This document shows positions 58,700-64,000 of a stretch of 64,000 nucleotides of DNA, piece after piece (position 1 is the stretch's first letter; every line of letters starts with the position of its first letter). Both the position numbers and the translations under genes were made by a program. Source of the stretch: Panulirus ornatus. Taxonomy: Eukaryota; Arthropoda; Malacostraca; Decapoda; Palinuridae. The notes beneath the pieces are model-generated. The model was not told the DNA's origin. It made no database searches and saw only the letters and a list, made by a program, of their open reading frames with translations. The stretch is from the NCBI RefSeq assembly GCF_036320965.1, contig NC_092250.1, positions 20,630,117 through 20,694,116 on the forward strand. Direction: 5' to 3'.

Positions 58700-60163
58700 G
58701 GCGACTGGAGGAGGACCTCTCCCTGTGTAGATGGAGTTTGTTGGAATTCTACCTCAACATATTCACTGTCTTTTCTTTATTTTCACCGTTTGCAACACTA
58801 ATGGAACATTTCCATTATGTTCTCAATTTCGTATATGTCTGTCGGCAGTTACTGGACATCCTCAATTCCTCTTGTAGGTGCTGTGTGCCGTGTGGTTGCT
58901 GCCTAACACCCTCAACTATCTCTTACATCCTCGCAGTAGCTGTCAAAGTTCCTCAGTACTTCGAGAACTTCCTCTGTAATTCTCATCATATATAAGACAT
59001 CCTGTTGGATGTTCACAAGCTGGGAGGCGTTATCAACAACCCAAGATGTACCCAGCGCCTCTCCTGTGATATCGGATGTCCTCAGTAACTCTAGGATGCT
59101 CTCTGTCCCCCTCAGGGATAGGCTAAGAGAAATCCTTGTCAGCCCTAGGAGGTACTCCTGTGAGACATCCTCGTCAGGAGCTCTGGGATATCATCATACC
59201 ATCACCCAACTATGGAGCAAACGTTGTGTTTGTGGCCTCTGCCTTGCCAGGGTACGTCCTCAGTAACTCTGGGATATCCTGTGTAGCTTTAGGAAGCCAT
59301 CATATGACTCTCGACCGTTCCCACAACCTGCAGGATGTGGGGGAAATGTCTTCACGACTGTATGACGTCACCAGGTCCTCTCAGCAGCTTCAGGACATCC
59401 CAGGAGGACAACGACATCCCAGTAATTACCAGCAGTTTAGAGATGTCTTCAGTAACGTCATCAGATCCTCGTGGCATGTTGTGAAACCATAGTACTGAGC
59501 TAAACTAATCTAGTAAATCTTGTGGCTGAACCTTAAACTAAAACTATAAACCTCATGGTAGAACCTTAGGCGGATAACACTAAGTGAAGCTCAGATTGGA
59601 GTCTTACCTTAATACTGATCTATAGATTATAAGAATAATTTTGACGCAAACCATGTAAACGATTTTCTCTGTTAAGCTTAAATCAGAACATATCAAAACC
59701 TTCATTGTTTACACTGAAAATCACCAAATAAACCTCAAGGTAAAACCTTGGACTACGGCTCTGAAACATATCTAGGTGTAACACCTTGAAGTAAATATAT
59801 CTAGGTGTAACACCTTGAAGTTAAACTAAGATATAATCTTTAAGTAAAACTTTGGACGAGGAAGAACATCATAGTAAATCTGTTATTAAGAAATAAGTTG
59901 ATTTAACCTTAAACTTCAGAAATAAATCAATATCTTACCATACAGAAACCTTAGCCTTACATTCTGAACCTTAAAGATAAGCTTTAATGCTATTTATAAA
60001 ACTGAAGCTTGAACCTTTCACCTCAGCTTTAAACCATGACTTTAACCAGATGACTCAATTTTGAACCAAAGTTTTTAACCATAATGTTAACACTTGAGCC
60101 ACTCCAGCACAGACACGAGGGGTCACACGCCTTAATAAACGTTCCCTTTAATACTTTTCTACA

Positions 60164-60170
<7 letters not shown>
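58700..60170. other. Low-copy region, no gene recognised
   Basis: About 1.5 kb. Words such as CCTCAGTAACTCT and GGATATC recur loosely at 58980-59470. At 59520-60080 the words AACCTTA and AAACCTTGGA recur in an AT-rich context. No coding motif is supported. Confidence 0.4.

Positions 60171-60240
<70 letters not shown>
60171..60240. repeat. (TA)n microsatellite at SINE-A insertion
   Basis: A pure TA tract directly abutting the 5' end of SINE-A copy 7. Confidence 0.95.
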
Positions 60241-60244
<4 letters not shown>

Positions 60245-60480
60245 CCCTGGGGATAGGGGAGAAAGAATACTTCCCACGTATTCCCTGCGTGTCGTAGAAG
60301 GCGACTAAAAGGGGAGGGAGCGGGGGGCTGGAAAGCCTCCGATCTCATTTTTTTTTTAATTTTTGAAAAGGAGGAACAGAGAAGGGGGCCAAGTGAATAT
60401 ATTCCGAAAAAGGCCCAGTCCTCTGTTCTTAACGCTACCTCGCTAACACGGGAAATGGCGAATAGTTTGAAAGAAAAAAG
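60241..60480 (+). mobile_element. SINE-A copy 7, isolated full-length copy
   Basis: A full-length SINE-A starting TTATCCCTGGGGATAGGGG at the end of a (TA)n tract and ending in AAAGAAAAAAG followed by a short TA run. It lies 36 kb from the main cluster. The tail stem has CTCGC/ACGGG (one changed base), and the outer CGCT/GGCG pairing is kept. Confidence 0.9.
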
Positions 60481-60832
60481 ATATATATATATATATATAT
60501 CAGGCTTGGAATGGATGTTCATGTTGGGTTTACATATCAGTGATATTAAACAAAAGTGAAACATTTAGAAGCCTTGCTTGACGGGTTGATCATGCGCAGA
60601 GGTGAGGTGGTAAGATGCTGGTAGCTCAAGTGTTCGTGAGAATATTTTAAGGTATAATTGGACGGCAATCGCGGACATAACTGATATATATTTTGGTATT
60701 CATTTAGGTATTTTTTTGTATTTACTTCAAATTTATGATGGCTAATATTGAGGTACTGATCTTTATTTACGTAGAACATATGATATTCTCCTGAGTAACA
60801 GGATATATTGTCTTACTATATTTTGCATCAGT

Positions 60833-60904
60833 ACCCGGCGGTGCTCGACACGCGCCACACATCTCAGTACCCGGCGGTGCTCGACACGCGCCACACATCT
60901 CATC
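60833..60904. repeat. Perfect 36-bp tandem duplication
   Basis: The unit CAGTACCCGGCGGTGCTCGA plus CACGCGCCACACATCT occurs twice without a mismatch. Confidence 0.93.
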
Positions 60905-61154
60905 TCACTTAACAATATGCAGATTAGCTAGTTTATTTCTGTATTCGTGCGCCATTCTGTCATTTCCTGTTCATCTGCCATGAATTACGCTCACAACCTC
61001 CACTTATGTTTATAGATGTTGACTTTACCATTAGATTAATCCGTATCTCGTGACGTAGATGACTGGCGGAGCGGCGCCAGCGCTGCGGATGACAGCCATG
61101 ATCGTGTTCAGGTGTGTGGGTAGGGAAGTGTGGTGGCGTCTGTAGGTGACGATG

Positions 61155-61156
<2 letters not shown>

Positions 61157-61202
<46 letters not shown>
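61157..61202. repeat. (CA)n microsatellite
   Basis: A pure CA run of about 46 bp. Confidence 0.97.
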
Positions 61203-61203
<1 letters not shown>

Positions 61204-61339
61204 GTATCGTAAATTCAACGGGAGGAAATTGTCGTTTCCAGAGTAGTTATCATCATTATGACCCATGGAATCAGAAGGAACCGCCACAAAGCACAAGGTA
61301 AACATAAGAGGAGCGACATTACAACTTGAGTGTTGTCAC

Positions 61340-61680
61340 AGTGGAGGAAGGTATGGTGTCGGGGGAGTGGAGGAAGGTATGGGGCCGGGGGAGTGGAGGA
61401 AGGTATGGTGTCGGGGGAGAGGAGGAAGGTATGGGGCCGGGGGAGTGGAGGAAGGTATGGTGTCGGGGGAGAGGAGGAAGGTATGGGGCCGGGGGAGTGG
61501 AGGAAGGTATGGTGTCGGGGGAGTGGAGGAAGGTATGGGGCCGGGGGAGTGGAGGAAGGTATGGTGTCGGGGGAGTGGAGGAAGGTATGGGGCCGGGGGA
61601 GTGGAGGAAGGTATGGTGTCGGGAGAGTGGAGGAAGGTATGGTGTCGGGGGAGTGGAGGAAGGTATGGTCTCGGGGGAGA
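61340..61680. repeat. 26-bp minisatellite, about 13 copies
   Basis: Tandem GTGGAGGAAGGTATGGTGTC plus GGGGGA units. A GGGGCC variant alternates with the GGTGTC form, giving a 52-bp dimer pattern in the left half. Confidence 0.96.
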
Positions 61681-61919
61681 GTGAGAGGCTAATGTGAGTC
61701 CCGCGTTTGAGAAGGAAGAGCGGGAGTTTGTGCTGATCTGGAGACCGGTTTGTGGAAGGAGCGTCGTCGTTCTGGCACACAACACTGGGAAAGATAATCA
61801 GAGATCAGGTCCAGCTATAGCGGGGGTCACTAAGGAAATATCAAAGCGGATTCGGGAAAGGGAAGTCATGTGGTGTAACCTATCTCAAGAACTTTGGTGA
61901 GAGTGAGCGCCAGTGTGGA

Positions 61920-62870
61920 CCAAAGAGAACGTTACATGAATATGTTTTCCCGGGTTGACAGAAGCATTCGATGTTGTATGACGCAAGAGGTCGGTATACA
62001 CGCTGGACCTGCAGGCAGGAATCAGACAAATCCTGGGATAACATTACATCATGAGACGAACAACTGACTCACTTGACGGAAAACCTTCTCGAAATGGGTT
62101 GGAGTCACAGTGTGGCGCAGCAGATCTCGCTGCTTGGACCAGTGTGCTTCTTAATTATGCAAATGATTTGCCAGACAGGCTGGACCCACAGCCTAAATAT
62201 GTTTACGGATGATGCAAAGATGATCATGAGGGAAGTAGACAGTGATGTGGACGACGTCGCCTTGCGAGGAGACACTAGACCCACTACAACGCTGCTCGGA
62301 TACATGGTTGGAGGAACTCGGTCTGAGGCGACGCCAAGGTTATAAGGACGGGACGCTGAAGAGTACCAGAAAGTCAATAGTATCTAGGACGATTTTCTGC
62401 CGCTATATCTCCACTTTATGGGAGCTGTGAGGGACATGAACAGTCTCAAGACATATATCATAATCCTATTTAGTACATAGATAAGGAAATGTTCAGCCTT
62501 ATATCCACAGCGTATATTAGATCAAATATAGCATATGCTCCTCAAGTCTGGTGACCTTACTCAAAAAAGTAGAAATAGGTAATTGGAAAAGTCTAGAAAA
62601 TGGAAAGAACGATGGTTCTAGAATTACGAGATCTGACCCATACTAAAAGTATAGAGACCATAAATCATCTCATCATAGAAGAGAAAAGAATAAGGAATGA
62701 TTTGATCACAACCTTTAAGTTTTTCACCCAGTCTGATGATGTCAAAGTGACCAGTTCCTCAAAAAATGCATAGATAGAACAACAGGAGGTCATAGCAAGA
62801 AAACTATGAGAAATGATGTTAAGAAGTATGTTTACAGAGTCTAATTAGAGGATAGTTACGATAGCCTGCG
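61920..62870 (+). pseudogene. CR1-type LINE relic (RT palm to 3' end of ORF)
   Basis: Plus-strand reading gives LLGPVCFLIMQMICQ (equivalent to LGPVLFLIYINDLPD) and LNMFTDDAKMIMREVDSD (FADD region with the first residues of the catalytic block changed to FTDD). Further on it gives SAYIRSNIAYAPQVW, RTMVLELRDLTHTKSIE, then EEKRIRNDLITTFK, and a FTQSDDV block. This order (Y.YAPQVW, ELRDLT, E.RR.RGDLI..FK) is characteristic of the C-terminus of CR1-like LINE ORF2. It has many stops and the endonuclease part was not found. Confidence 0.75.
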
Positions 62871-63002
62871 AGTGATAAGAGTATGGCTGGTAAATACATA
62901 CGAAAGTTAAGAAAATCGTATTTTAGTAGAGGAATGTCAAGTGCTGTGCCGGCACAGGTGCATCCCTCCTTCGCTATGCTGTAAAGACTGGTAATATACA
63001 CA

Positions 63003-63005
63003 CAG

Positions 63006-63046
<41 letters not shown>
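63003..63046. repeat. (CA)n microsatellite
   Basis: A CA run of about 44 bp with one early interruption. Confidence 0.96.
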
Positions 63047-63050
<4 letters not shown>

Positions 63051-63251
63051 TAGATACATTTTCCCCTGCAAACCCCGGCACATAACTCACGATTTGTTTA
63101 ATGTTGATTTCAGGAAGATTATGGTGAGTCATGGTAACCTCAGCTGATGGTGACCATAGAGATGTATAAATACTCACACTTACTGGATACATTGTATTAC
63201 AACCTCACAACACTGCTGAGGTTTGGCATGGGTGGTGAGATACAGAGTTCT

Positions 63252-63380
63252 TACGATGAACACTATTCTGTTGATCTACATGGTGTTACGATGAACTGTG
63301 TTCTGTTGATCTACGTGGTGTTACGATGAACTGTGTTCTGTTGATCTACGTGGTGTTACGATGAACACTGTTCTGTTTGT
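63252..63380. repeat. 35-bp minisatellite, about 3.7 copies
   Basis: Tandem units of TTACGATGAACTGTGTTCTG followed by TTGATCTACGTGGTG. AACAC and AACTG variants are present. Confidence 0.93.
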
Positions 63381-64000
63381 ATAAGTGGAATGAATGAAGT
63401 GTATCACAAGATATATGTAATACGCTGAATACGCCAGCCATGCGTACAGACTACGATCTAGAGTGCTGTATTAGCAATGTGTGTACAGGACATCAGAAAT
63501 GTTTTTGTGTGAAGCTAGGTATACACTGCCACCTACAGATACTCTACAGTTGTACTGAAGAATCATCTTTGCTGTGTCTTAACCTGACTTGTACAATATA
63601 TGGTAGTTATGTACGTTACGTAAAGAAGCCTGAAGTTAAGATGCTACCTACATACAAGAGTACGTCACAAATGTACATTACATGTATCACATCAGCTTAA
63701 TAAGTACATTACCAGTCTAGTTAACGACCATTAACATATAAGCGCATCTGTATAGATGATCAATAACTCCCCATTATATAGAGCTTCCGTTGGGAGGGTT
63801 ACACATTGTACGTCTTGTTGCAGGAGAGAGTAACACCTCTCGACCCTGGCTATAACATACACTAACTTATTGGCCAACTTCCGCCGCCAATTAGCCATGC
63901 TGCTCACTGCGCGAAAATTACACGTTACGGCCTGACTCTCCCATGATCCCGGGAGGATGTGCCTCATAACCATTACAGGCAGCCATCACGTGACGTAATT
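63381..64000. other. Low-copy region at window edge, no gene recognised
   Basis: No coding motif is supported. The last bases contain an E-box CACGTG (63987-63992) overlapping a TGACGTAA CRE-type site (63991-63998). Together these could be a regulatory element of a gene outside the window. Confidence 0.4.

Noticed and set aside
58663..58995. 110-codon frame starting within the second candidate promoter
   Set aside because: Its start lies upstream of the TATA-like box that would drive it, and the peptide shows no known domain.

Overview
The window is repeat-dominated animal nuclear DNA, most probably from an arthropod and plausibly a decapod crustacean. That placement is inference from four things: dense (TA)n and (CA)n microsatellites, many unrelated minisatellites, several non-LTR retrotransposon clades including a Penelope-like element, and a short TTAGG-type stretch. 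There is no bacterial-style gene organisation, and no complete host protein-coding gene could be supported.

Bases 1-24550 are an almost continuous pile-up of one young non-LTR retrotransposon family (called RTE-A here) and a short partner element (called SINE-A here). RTE-A encodes a reverse transcriptase whose catalytic FADD, region order and long basic C-terminal tail (a YGCEAW motif, then WFGHMERM, then GRPNWRWKDGV) fit the RTE/BovB-type clade. About 18 copies lie in both orientations. All are 5'-truncated, and most are separated by (TA)n tracts. SINE-A has about six copies here and one more at 60.2 kb. Its last ~35 bases match the RTE-A 3' end, including a predicted stem-loop, so RTE-A probably mobilises it. 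One SINE-A copy, inside an old RTE-A relic at 14.66 kb, has a clean 10-bp target-site duplication. Bases 10.77-13.7 kb are an AT-rich low-copy island.

Bases 24.5-28.2 kb are low-copy sequence with a dead Penelope-like reverse transcriptase on the minus strand, flanked by two tRNA-like half-elements. From 28.5 kb to the end, more than 20 independent tandem arrays (unit sizes 15-47 bp) alternate with low-copy DNA and old relics of other LINE families, jockey-like and CR1-like. The largest are a 15-bp array (39.8-40.7 kb), a 27-bp array (47.4-49.85 kb) and a 23-bp satellite (54.96-57.29 kb). The 23-bp array begins inside an old minus-strand RTE-A-like reverse transcriptase relic, and its unit still reads as the codons next to the WLVR motif, so the satellite appears to have been born from retrotransposon coding sequence.

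Two stretches look like host promoters. At 50.2-51.03 kb, three CCAAT boxes, a GC box and an AP-1-type site lie upstream of a CpG-rich possible first exon ending in a consensus splice donor. At 58.52-58.69 kb, three CCAAT boxes, two TGACGT sites and a TATA-like box are in order. Neither can be tied to a named gene from sequence alone.
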